Assembly (NCBI GenBank): GCA_030044375.1
Contig: JASHVX010000060.1
Location: 1-15,782, forward strand
Length of the DNA: 15,782 nt
Origin: Nitrososphaerales archaeon
GTDB taxonomy: Archaea > Thermoproteota > Nitrososphaeria > Nitrososphaerales > Gagatemarchaeaceae
Reading direction: 5' to 3'
In this document: piece after piece, positions 1 through 5,297 of the stretch
Layout: each line of letters starts with the position of its first letter
Numbering within the stretch: the first letter of the stretch is position 1
Position numbers and translations under genes: made by a program
Notes under the pieces: model-generated
Databases searched by the model: none
The model's input: the letters and a program-made list of their open reading frames with translations, nothing else
Told to the model about the DNA's origin: nothing

Positions 1-506
1 GGACTGACAAGTGGATGCTCAATGAGCTCGGGAAACTGACGGCTGAGTGCGAAAGCGCTTACGAGGCGTACGACGTCTTTACAGTCGCCACGAAGGTGAG
101 AGAGTTTCTTTGGAACGTCTTCGCTTCTAACTACCTTGAGATGGCGAAGGGGAGGGCCTATGGTGACGGCGCCGCCAAGAGCGAACAGGAAGCAGCCTGG
201 TTCACGTTGCATCGCGTCGTGACGACTCTTCTCCTCATACTGGCGCCGGTAGTTCCATACATCACAGATTCGGTCTGGCGCAAGCTGTACGGGAGCCGGA
301 GCATCCATCTGGAGAGGCTTCCGAAGCCGGAGAGGTTCGACGTCAGCGAGAAGGTGAGTCAGAGCATCCTAGAGTTCAACGCGCAGGTCTGGAAGACGAA
401 GAAGGACAAGGGCCTGGCGCTCAAGGACTCCATAAGCGTCAGAGTGCCAGCCAACCTGGCCCACTTCGAGAAGGACCTAGTTCGTATGCACCATCTGACG
501 AAGTAG
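1..506 (+). CDS. valS: Valyl-tRNA synthetase, C-terminal fragment (5' end outside window)
   Basis: The frame is open from the first base (codons from position 3, beginning T-D-K-W-M-L) to a TAG at 504-506, so only the last 167 or so residues are present. The segment looks like the helical anticodon-binding domain of class Ia synthetases and the region after it. Visible landmarks are DKWMLNEL at the entry of the domain, FLWNVFASNYLEMAKGRAYG in the middle, and the APVVPYITDSVWRKLYG helix followed by SIHLERLPKP. The combination of SNYLEMAKGRAY with SIHLERLP fits archaeal ValRS better than IleRS or LeuRS. ValRS charges tRNA-Val in the cytoplasm and proofreads threonine. The catalytic HIGH and KMSKS motifs are upstream of the window and cannot be checked. 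The gene converges on the small zinc-ribbon gene with only 6 bases between stop codons. Confidence 0.85.
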   Translation, partial: TDKWMLNELGKLTAECESAYEAYDVFTVATKVREFLWNVFASNYLEMAKGRAYGDGAAKSEQEAAWFTLHRVVTTLLLILAPVVPYITDSVWRKLYGSRSIHLERLPKPERFDVSEKVSQSILEFNAQVWKTKKDKGLALKDSISVRVPANLAHFEKDLVRMHHLTK

Positions 507-512
507 ATGACG

Positions 513-644
513 TCACTCTGTGGGCAGCGGCACTAAGCAGTTCGCGCAGGTCTGATATGACAGCTCCAGACTGTTCGTCGGGTCGAGGGCCCGGTTGCAC
601 CAGACACAACGCTCCACGGTGATGCTCTGCACGGCGGCTTTCAT
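513..644 (-). CDS. Tiny zinc-ribbon protein (43 aa), two CxxC knuckles
   Basis: This short frame has an ATG at 644-642 and TGA at 515-513. It encodes 43 residues with exactly two CxxC pairs, C13-V-W-C16 and C33-A-N-C36, separated by 16 residues, the spacing of a treble-clef or zinc-ribbon knuckle pair. Nothing else in it is recognisable. A TGA overlaps just before the ATG, so no longer frame exists. A TATA-like TTTATAT lies at 662-656 on the same strand. It is too close to serve the ATG but lies 27 nt before an in-frame GTG at 632-630, so a leaderless 39-aa product is a real alternative. It lies tail-to-tail with valS. Possible roles are nucleic-acid binding or a small partner protein, both unproven. 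The frame is short, but the paired cysteine motifs are unlikely to be chance. Confidence 0.6.
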   Translation of the reverse strand: MKAAVQSITVERCVWCNRALDPTNSLELSYQTCANCLVPLPTE

Positions 645-751
645 TCACCTTTCGCATATAAACTACGTCTGTAAACGACCTTATGATATGTAATTGACGA
701 AACTGTCAAACGTGTTCGTTCTATAGGACAGCTCCCCATCCCATCAAGAGG

Positions 752-1558
752 TCAGCGAGTCCCTATAGCGTCGTACTCTTCCTTCGATAGCCTGACTGAG
801 ACGGCGGAGGCGTTCTCTTCGATGTGCCTCATGTCGGCCGACTTGGGAATTGCCACTACGCTCTCCTTCCTTGTCGCCCAGTTGAGCATCACCTGAGCTG
901 GCGTCAGCCTGTGCCTATCGCAGACTTCAGAAGGTATCAGCCCGACAGGGACCCTTCCTCTTGCAAGCGGACTGTATGCTATCACACTAAGTCGCTCTCG
1001 TTCACAATATGGGATGACGGCAGCCTCTGCTGACCGGCTGACGAGCGAGTACTCGACCTGGTTTGACACGAGCTCGCTCTTCGCGAGCGCGGAGCGAGCG
1101 TCTGCCGTCTGTTCCACGCTGAAGTTGCTTACGCCCACATATCTGATCTTCCCAGTCCGGACGAGCTCCTCCATCCCCGCCATGGTCTCCCTTATCGGCA
1201 CGCCGGGGTTGGGCCAGTGGACCTGGTAGAGGTCGATGTACGTCGTGCCAAGCCTCCGCAAGCTCCGGGCGCACGCCTCGATGACCTCGTCGCGCTGCAG
1301 ATGCCTCTGTGAGACCTTCGAAGCGATGAACACATGCTCACGCTGGCCTGAGATGGCCTCGGCCACAACCTCCTCGGATCTCCCGTTTGCGTAGACCTCA
1401 GCCGTGTCGATCAGGCTGCAGCCGAGCTCGATTCCTCTTCTGAGAGCGCGTACCTGAGCGACCCGCTCAGACTCGTTTGCATAGGCACCGATCTCCCACG
1501 TGCCGAGTCCTATGGTCGGTACCTGCTCCCCGGTCCTGCCCAGCTCACGCGTCTCCAA
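752..1558 (-). CDS. Aldo/keto reductase
   Basis: The 268-aa protein is a full-length single-domain NAD(P)H-dependent aldo/keto reductase, a soluble TIM barrel. The N-terminus reads RELGRTGEQVPTIGLGTW, the usual first strand. The catalytic tetrad is complete: D51 and Y56 (DTAEVYANG), K81 (IASKVS) and H114 (VHWPNP). Later cofactor-binding landmarks are GVSNFSVEQ, NQVEYSLVSR, IAYSPLARG and IPKSADMRHIEEN. It should reduce aldehydes or ketones, or oxidise sugars or alcohols; the substrate cannot be read from the sequence. The start is TTG at 1558-1556. I accept it because the protein then begins at the family's usual place and a TATA box sits about 26 nt upstream, implying a leaderless message. 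It is transcribed alone, downstream of tRNA-Thr(TGT) on the same strand. Confidence 0.93.
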   Translation of the reverse strand: METRELGRTGEQVPTIGLGTWEIGAYANESERVAQVRALRRGIELGCSLIDTAEVYANGRSEEVVAEAISGQREHVFIASKVSQRHLQRDEVIEACARSLRRLGTTYIDLYQVHWPNPGVPIRETMAGMEELVRTGKIRYVGVSNFSVEQTADARSALAKSELVSNQVEYSLVSRSAEAAVIPYCERERLSVIAYSPLARGRVPVGLIPSEVCDRHRLTPAQVMLNWATRKESVVAIPKSADMRHIEENASAVSVRLSKEEYDAIGTR

Positions 1559-1579
1559 GTCGTGTAGTCCAGAACGCCC

Positions 1580-1590
1580 CGTTAATATCC
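1580..1590 (-). promoter_or_regulatory. TATA box of the aldo/keto reductase gene
   Basis: On the minus strand the stretch reads GGATATTAACG. Its centre is about 26 nt upstream of the TTG start at 1558, the normal archaeal TATA-to-start-site distance, so the transcript should begin at or next to the start codon. Confidence 0.55.
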
Positions 1591-1607
1591 ACTAAATGGA
1601 AAGGGGA

Positions 1608-1681
1608 AGCCACGGCCGTGATTTGAACACGGGACCACCTGCTTACAAGGCAGGTGCTCTACCAGGCTGAGCTACCGTGGC
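1608..1681 (-). tRNA. tRNA-Thr (anticodon TGT)
   Basis: The gene folds as a complete cloverleaf without an intron. The acceptor GCCACGG pairs with CCGTGGC, the anticodon loop CTTGTAA carries TGT at 1647-1645, and the T arm is CCGTG-TTCAAAT-CACGG. The discriminator base is U, as expected for archaeal threonine tRNAs. CCA is not encoded. A weak TATA-like AGATAAGC lies about 28 nt upstream. Confidence 0.95.
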
Positions 1682-1704
1682 CTGGCCTCCGCGCCCAATG
1701 CACT

Positions 1705-1714
1705 GCTTATCTTC
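1705..1714 (-). promoter_or_regulatory. Weak TATA box for tRNA-Thr(TGT)
   Basis: AAGATAAGCA on the minus strand is centred about 28 nt upstream of the tRNA 5' end at 1681. The match is weak, but spacing agrees with the other tRNA promoters in the window. Confidence 0.4.
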
Positions 1715-1726
1715 TTTGTCGGCACC

Positions 1727-2122
1727 TCAGCCCGTCTTCGCGAAGACCTCGAGAACGTCCCTCACAACGGCACTCAGGTAGTCCCCGAACTCCTCGTCGC
1801 TGAACTCCAAGATGTCGACTCTCCCTGTCTTGGCGGCTATCATGAAGCTCAGGAGGTGGTAACAAGTCTCTTCGCCTCCGTGCGAGACACGAAAGAAGAA
1901 GTTCCCGCAGGAACAGTATGGTCTCGACGGGTCGATGAGTTCGTCGCCCAATGTCCCGACCACGCTGACTACCCGCCTACCGCTTGGAAGGAAGAGACAC
2001 TCCTTTACCCCGCCAGAGGCGACGGTGTCGACGGCCTTCTCGAACTTCGGCCCGTACCTTGAAAATTCGCTCGCCCGACTTGTGACCGCCTTCCTCTCAG
2101 CCTCCAATCGCTCACCTGCCAT
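1727..2122 (-). CDS. SWIM-type zinc-finger protein, co-transcribed with dpo4
   Basis: The protein has 131 residues. Its central feature is C70-S-C72 followed after 14 residues by C87-Y-H89, the CxC...CxH signature of the SWIM zinc finger, set in a beta-rich stretch (CLFLPSGRRVVSVVG, then the zinc site). The first 35 or so residues are charged and helical, and the last 30 are acidic. SWIM domains occur in archaeal proteins and in the eukaryotic Sws1/Shu2 family, which partners RAD51 paralogues in recombination and lesion bypass. That wider role is family knowledge, not shown here. The ATG at 2122 lies inside the end of dpo4 (11-base overlap in a different frame), so the two are translated from one message, which suggests a task linked to translesion synthesis. 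Metal binding is likely; the specific function is inference. Confidence 0.82.
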   Translation of the reverse strand: MAGERLEAERKAVTSRASEFSRYGPKFEKAVDTVASGGVKECLFLPSGRRVVSVVGTLGDELIDPSRPYCSCGNFFFRVSHGGEETCYHLLSFMIAAKTGRVDILEFSDEEFGDYLSAVVRDVLEVFAKTG

Positions 2123-3212
2123 GCTCGATGTATTCCGAAAGCGAAGTCTGTTCGGCGGTGTCGCTCAGCTCTGAGAGCCTAATCCCGACTCTTCTCAGGT
2201 CCTTACCGACGGACTCGGCCAGTTCCTGCAGAAGCACGGCCGCGGACCTCTCCATCAGATCTGCGTCGTTGACCGGTGCGTCGAAGGTCTTGCTCCTTGT
2301 CTTTGTGGACAGGTCTGTCAGGACGCCGATCATGGAGATGGTCCGGAATGACTTTGATGACTCGCGGAGCTTCTCTTTCATCGCCACCATGCTCTGTCTC
2401 AGTTGGCTTAGGGCCTCCTGGGCATCCCGAGTGTCTCGCTTGAGCGTCACGATGCGGCTGAACTGGGTGGGTTCGTTTCTGGGGACTACGAGGTCTGTGT
2501 CGTTCCCGCTGGCCGCAGCGAGGAGGTACGATGCGAGTTTCCTACCGAACAGCTGCTCGAGCAGAGACTGGTCGCTTCGTGAGAGCGCGCCGATGGTCTT
2601 CACGTTGACCCGGCTGAGGGCCTCCGCGGTCTTCGGACCGACACCGTAGAGCCGGATGGTCGGAAGAGGGTCGAGGAAGGCCTGGGTGGCCTCAGGGAGA
2701 ATGGTGACCAGTCCGCCGGGCTTGGCTGAATCTGACCCTAGCTTCGCAACCGCCTTGCTCCTGGCGAGCCCGACGGACGAGGTCAGACCTTCGGCTTCGA
2801 AGACTGCTGCCTTCATTGCCTCGGCAGTCTTGGTCGCGGCCGCAAAGTCAGACTCCGAAGACTGCGTGAGGTCGAAGAAGGCTTCGTCTATGCCTGTCTC
2901 CTCGAATATGTCTGCGTGCTCCTCTATTATGCCCATCACCCGCTCCGAGATGGCTTCGTACTTCTCGTGGACCATCCTGATCACCGCCGGATTGTGCCCC
3001 TCCAGCTTCTTCTTTGCAGTCACGATCGGCATGCCGGACCTCACTCCGAACGCCCTGGCCACATAGTTCGCTGTGCTCACGACGCCACTGTCGGCGGTCC
3101 TCCCGGAGAAGACGCAGACGACTACAGGTCTCTCCTTGAGAGAGGGGTCGAGGACCTCCTCTACCTGAGCGTAGTAGTAGTCTAGGTCGATGTGACCTAT
3201 CACCCGAACCAA
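2112..3212 (-). CDS. dinB: Y-family translesion DNA polymerase IV (Dpo4/DinB)
   Basis: From TTG at 3212 this gives 366 residues, close to Sulfolobus Dpo4. The N-terminus MVRVIGHIDLDYYYAQVEE has the metal-binding D9 and the tyrosine steric gate Y14. PVVVCVFSG and TANYVARAFGVRSGMPI are fingers/palm signatures, and D109-E110 (TGIDEAFFD) complete the catalytic triad. The helix-hairpin-helix RLYGVGPKTAEAL forms the thumb, and a little-finger domain follows. The C-terminus ends with QTSLSEYI (from Q355), a good match to a PCNA-binding PIP box. The enzyme bypasses damaged template bases with low fidelity. The open frame continues upstream to 3425, but that part runs through a tRNA gene and is not coding. 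A GTG at 3203 is the other possible start. The SWIM gene overlaps its 3' end. Confidence 0.94.
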   Translation of the reverse strand: MVRVIGHIDLDYYYAQVEEVLDPSLKERPVVVCVFSGRTADSGVVSTANYVARAFGVRSGMPIVTAKKKLEGHNPAVIRMVHEKYEAISERVMGIIEEHADIFEETGIDEAFFDLTQSSESDFAAATKTAEAMKAAVFEAEGLTSSVGLARSKAVAKLGSDSAKPGGLVTILPEATQAFLDPLPTIRLYGVGPKTAEALSRVNVKTIGALSRSDQSLLEQLFGRKLASYLLAAASGNDTDLVVPRNEPTQFSRIVTLKRDTRDAQEALSQLRQSMVAMKEKLRESSKSFRTISMIGVLTDLSTKTRSKTFDAPVNDADLMERSAAVLLQELAESVGKDLRRVGIRLSELSDTAEQTSLSEYIEHGR

Positions 3213-3282
3213 GGACGGTGAAGTCGACCGGATTTGGCTTAAGGGGTTTCGGTTGGAACGGCTTGGGACCTCCGACTTTGGG

Positions 3283-3400
3283 TGGTGGGGTCGGCCGGAT
3301 TTGAACCAGCGATCTTCAGCGCCCGAGGCTGAAAGCCTAGACCAGATTTGCCCCAGGAGCCGGGTCCTAGTCTCGGCGCCCTGGTCTAGCCGACGACCCC
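3283..3400 (-). tRNA. tRNA-Pro (anticodon CGG), interrupted in the D-arm region
   Basis: The 5' acceptor GGGGTCG (3400-3394) pairs perfectly with CGACCCC (3293-3287), with discriminator A3286 and an encoded CCA (3285-3283). The T arm is GCTGG-TTCAAAT-CCGGC. The anticodon stem TCAGC/GCTGA closes the loop CTCGGGC, giving anticodon CGG at 3325-3323 with the G37 typical of proline tRNAs. Between the first strand of the D stem and the anticodon stem there are about 40 bases too many, so a non-canonical intron is inferred. Two registers work: an intron of about 38 nt inside the D loop (around 3379-3342), or about 41 nt after position 26 (around 3373-3333). A perfect 9-base inverted repeat, CTAGACCAG and CTGGTCTAG, brackets the insert. 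I found no strict bulge-helix-bulge, so borders are uncertain. Confidence 0.78.
3342..3379 (-). other. Putative D-arm intron of tRNA-Pro(CGG), borders approximate
   Basis: Removing this stretch leaves a D arm with stem GGCT/GGCT (two G-U pairs), a GG pair in the loop and A21, and a 77-nt mature tRNA before CCA. The insert contains its own hairpin, CTAGGA/TCCTGG. The alternative register 3373-3333 leaves a GGC/GCC D stem and a 74-nt tRNA. Confidence 0.45.
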
Positions 3401-3424
3401 CTCGTCGCGCCTCCTCGAAGGTCA

Positions 3425-3433
3425 TCTTATATC
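3425..3433 (-). promoter_or_regulatory. TATA box of tRNA-Pro
   Basis: GATATAAGA on the minus strand is centred at about 3430, some 27 nt before the probable transcript start and 29 nt before the tRNA 5' end at 3400. It also lies just before the plus-strand ATG at 3436, but it is too close to serve that gene as a TATA box. Confidence 0.6.
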
Positions 3434-3435
3434 CT

Positions 3436-4185
3436 ATGGCGGGGGATTCTTGCAGTTTGACCCAGAAAGAGACGAAGCGTGCCGCCCGAGGCGCAGGACG
3501 TTGGAAGGTCTATGCGACGGCAGGCTTGCTCCTGGTCGCAGTCGTGGTGGCGGCTGTCGCCTGGTCGGCACTTCGAACCTCGCCCCAGGACGAGGAGAGT
3601 GGCAAGCCAATCATCCTCTATGTCGACCAAGGCAACGGCGTCGTCAACACGACCAACTTCGGTACCATGGCGGACTTCGCAGTGGCGCATGGTTTCAACA
3701 CCATCTTCTTCCAGGTCTACAGAGAGGGAGTTCTCCTATTCGACCAGCAGAGCCTCGCGGCGTTCGTGAGCGACGCCCATGCCCTGAACCTCAGCATATT
3801 CTTCTCGCTCTACATCACAAACTCGTCGCAGGAGATACCCTTGACTGCTCTAGGCTCGGGCGAGAACGGCGTGAGTCTGGACATGTCTACCCTGAGCCTC
3901 TCTTCGCAGGAGTCTCTGCTGGCGCTCTTGAAGTCGGAATACGGTGGGCAGACGGCTGTGACGACCACCGACATGACCTCGCCGTTGACGCCAAATCTGC
4001 TCGTGTTGGAGACGTATGGAACTGGGCTGCAGTCATACGTCAGGCATGGCGTGATAGGGAGCGTTGGCGTCTTCACGACGTCAAGCCTGGCGCAGTATCA
4101 GTCAGAGTTCGACTACGCGCTGAAGAACAGCGACGGCGTGATGGTCTTCGACTATGCAGGCCTGATGAAGAGCGGTTACTACTAG
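3436..4185 (+). CDS. Membrane-anchored protein of unknown function, possibly TIM-barrel-like ectodomain
   Basis: The 249-aa protein has a basic N-terminus (KETKRAARGAGRWK), one hydrophobic segment at about residues 25-46 and then an outward-facing domain. Alternating strand and helix segments, IILYVDQGNGVVN, FAVAHGFNTIFFQVY, LNLSIFFSLYITN and DGVMVFDYAGL, suggest a (beta/alpha) barrel like those of some glycosidase-related families. No catalytic acid pair can be assigned, so no enzyme function is claimed. Asn-X-Ser/Thr sites (NTT, NLS, NSS) fit a surface location with possible N-glycosylation. The frame is open further upstream to 3253, but that part crosses tRNA-Pro, so ATG 3436 is preferred. 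No convincing TATA box or ribosome site was seen for it. It ends 13 bases from the convergent cyclophilin gene. Confidence 0.72.
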   Translation: MAGDSCSLTQKETKRAARGAGRWKVYATAGLLLVAVVVAAVAWSALRTSPQDEESGKPIILYVDQGNGVVNTTNFGTMADFAVAHGFNTIFFQVYREGVLLFDQQSLAAFVSDAHALNLSIFFSLYITNSSQEIPLTALGSGENGVSLDMSTLSLSSQESLLALLKSEYGGQTAVTTTDMTSPLTPNLLVLETYGTGLQSYVRHGVIGSVGVFTTSSLAQYQSEFDYALKNSDGVMVFDYAGLMKSGYY

Positions 4186-4198
4186 GACTGTCGCAAGT

Positions 4199-4873
4199 CT
4201 ACGGACTGCTGACCATGACTATGCTTGTGACCAAGACCGGTGTGACGGGTTCGTCCTGCCCTCCGACCGTCTCGACAGGCACGCTGCCAAGGGCCTGAAC
4301 CACGCTCTGCCCGGAGACCACCTGCCCGAACACCGCGTAGCTTTTGTCAAGGGAGAGATTGTTTGCCAGATTGATGTAGAACTGCGAGGTCCCGCCGACG
4401 CCTGCCCCCGTGCTCGCCATTCCGAGGGAGTACTTGCAGTTGCGGAGATAGCTCGAGTATTCGAACGGGATGCTCACATTAGAGCTGTCCTGGCCCCATG
4501 TGGATCTGTTCCCTCCTCCGTTCCGCGTGGACGGATCTCCTGTCTGGATGACGAAACCAGGCTGGATCCTGTGCCAGGTCAGATTGTCGTAGAACCCTTC
4601 GTTGACTAGATTTACGAAATTCGTCACTGTCTTTGGCGTGAGGGAGCTGAACAGCTCGACCACGAAGGACCCCTCCGAGGTGTTGACTTGGGCGTACAGC
4701 AGCGACGAAGCGGGGACCGCGGTGGTGAGGGTGGCACACTCGCGACTGAAAGGACCCACTCCTGCCACGTAGGCGTAGGAGGCGCTCGAGATGCCCAGGA
4801 TGACAATAAGCCCCACTATGAGATACGTCTTGGCATGGCCAGACTGCTTCCTGCGCCTGGGCTTGTTGACCAT
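4199..4873 (-). CDS. Membrane-anchored cyclophilin-type peptidyl-prolyl isomerase
   Basis: From ATG 4873 the product has 224 residues: a basic start (NKPRRRKQSGHAK), one membrane segment (about residues 16-38) and a cyclophilin domain facing outward. Recognisable core motifs are FVVELFSSLTPKTVTNFVNLVNEGFYDNLTWHR split by family spacing, then PGFVIQTGDP, GMAST and SQFYINL, ending with AVFGQVVSG. The catalytic Arg (WHR), Phe (GFVIQ), Gln (IQTGD) and the Phe of SQFYI are kept. The usual Trp/His of the second half of the pocket appear as Ser and Tyr (NLSLDKSY), as in many divergent cyclophilins. It should speed proline isomerisation during folding of secreted or surface proteins. A GTG at 4900 would add nine residues; I chose ATG because the anchor begins soon after. 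It is divergent from albA. Confidence 0.88.
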   Translation of the reverse strand: MVNKPRRRKQSGHAKTYLIVGLIVILGISSASYAYVAGVGPFSRECATLTTAVPASSLLYAQVNTSEGSFVVELFSSLTPKTVTNFVNLVNEGFYDNLTWHRIQPGFVIQTGDPSTRNGGGNRSTWGQDSSNVSIPFEYSSYLRNCKYSLGMASTGAGVGGTSQFYINLANNLSLDKSYAVFGQVVSGQSVVQALGSVPVETVGGQDEPVTPVLVTSIVMVSSP

Positions 4874-4935
4874 CACCGACTGAGGCTGCCACTCGAGCAC
4901 AAAAACGTATCCAGTCGTCGGAGTCGTGAAGCGAG

Positions 4936-4946
4936 CCTTTATAGGC
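4936..4946. promoter_or_regulatory. Shared TATA region between the cyclophilin gene and albA
   Basis: CCTTTATAGGC reads as TTTATA toward albA and TATAAA toward the cyclophilin gene. Its centre is about 29 nt from the TTG start of albA, giving a near-leaderless message. For the cyclophilin it predicts a transcript start near 4914, about 40 nt before the ATG. A second minus-strand candidate (GGATACGTTTTT, about 4901-4912) would give a shorter leader. Confidence 0.5.
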
Positions 4947-4969
4947 AGAGCGACGAACGTATCTTAACG

Positions 4970-5254
4970 TTGTCCGCAGAAAGGAAGACTGTGATAGTCG
5001 GGCAGTCGAAGCCCCTGCTGAACTACGTCACGGCGTGCATAACCATGTTCAATGGTGGTTCGCGCCAGGTCGTCCTAAGGGCAAGGGGAGAGGCAATCAA
5101 CATGTCCGTCGAAGTCTATCAAGTCCTCAAGAAGCGTTTCATGAGCAACGTCGAAATATCGAACATCGTCATAGACGGGGAGAACGTGACATCGAGGGAC
5201 GGGAGGCAGCTCAACCTGCCCGTACTTGAGATAGAGCTCTCGATACCCCAGTAA
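4970..5254 (+). CDS. albA: Alba, archaeal chromatin protein
   Basis: The 94-aa product matches the Alba family along its length. The first strand and DNA-contact loop read TVIVGQSKPLLNYVTACITMF, followed by the conserved NGG turn, VVLRARGEAINMSVEVYQVL, and the last strands LPVLEIELSIP. Alba is a dimeric, abundant DNA- and RNA-binding protein that coats the chromosome; the loop lysine (K14 in GQSKP, equivalent to K16/K17 in Sulfolobus) is the residue modified by acetylation there. Only one lysine is present here, followed by proline. The TTG start at 4970 is chosen because the domain starts directly after it and a TATA box lies at the right distance. The open frame extends further upstream but overlaps the divergent promoter and the cyclophilin gene. 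Confidence 0.93.
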   Translation: MSAERKTVIVGQSKPLLNYVTACITMFNGGSRQVVLRARGEAINMSVEVYQVLKKRFMSNVEISNIVIDGENVTSRDGRQLNLPVLEIELSIPQ

Positions 5255-5255
5255 G

Positions 5256-5263
5256 TATTTTAG
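5256..5263 (+). promoter_or_regulatory. TATA-like box of the aminotransferase gene
   Basis: TATTTTAG is centred about 38 nt before the ATG at 5298. It predicts a start site near 5286 and a 12-nt leader containing the ribosome site GGAAGG (5285-5290). It begins right after the albA stop, so read-through from albA is also possible. Confidence 0.45.
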
Positions 5264-5281
5264 CGCCTTCGTCCGGCCTGA

Positions 5282-5297
5282 AAAGGAAGGTTCCTTT
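5282..5297. promoter_or_regulatory. 16-bp palindrome over the aminotransferase ribosome site (candidate operator)
   Basis: AAAGGAA-GG-TTCCTTT is a perfect 7-base inverted repeat with a 2-base centre that stops exactly at the ATG (5298). Two bases are too few for a hairpin loop, so a dimeric repressor site at the transcript start is more plausible than an RNA structure. It contains the ribosome site. Confidence 0.4.

Noticed and set aside
439..657. 72-aa minus-strand frame over the valS end
   Set aside because: It overlaps valS coding sequence and has no motif; the frame with the two CxxC pairs in the same DNA explains the region better.
3286..3400. Reading the interrupted tRNA as a class-II tRNA (Ser or Leu) with TTCAGC/GCTGAA as variable arm
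   Set aside because: No usable anticodon loop with U33 could be found; taking that stem as the anticodon arm gives a perfect proline CGG loop and a normal variable loop.
3213..3425. Upstream extension of dpo4 to an ATG at 3425
   Set aside because: It would run through the whole tRNA-Pro gene and adds 71 residues not found before the DLDYYYAQ start in this family.
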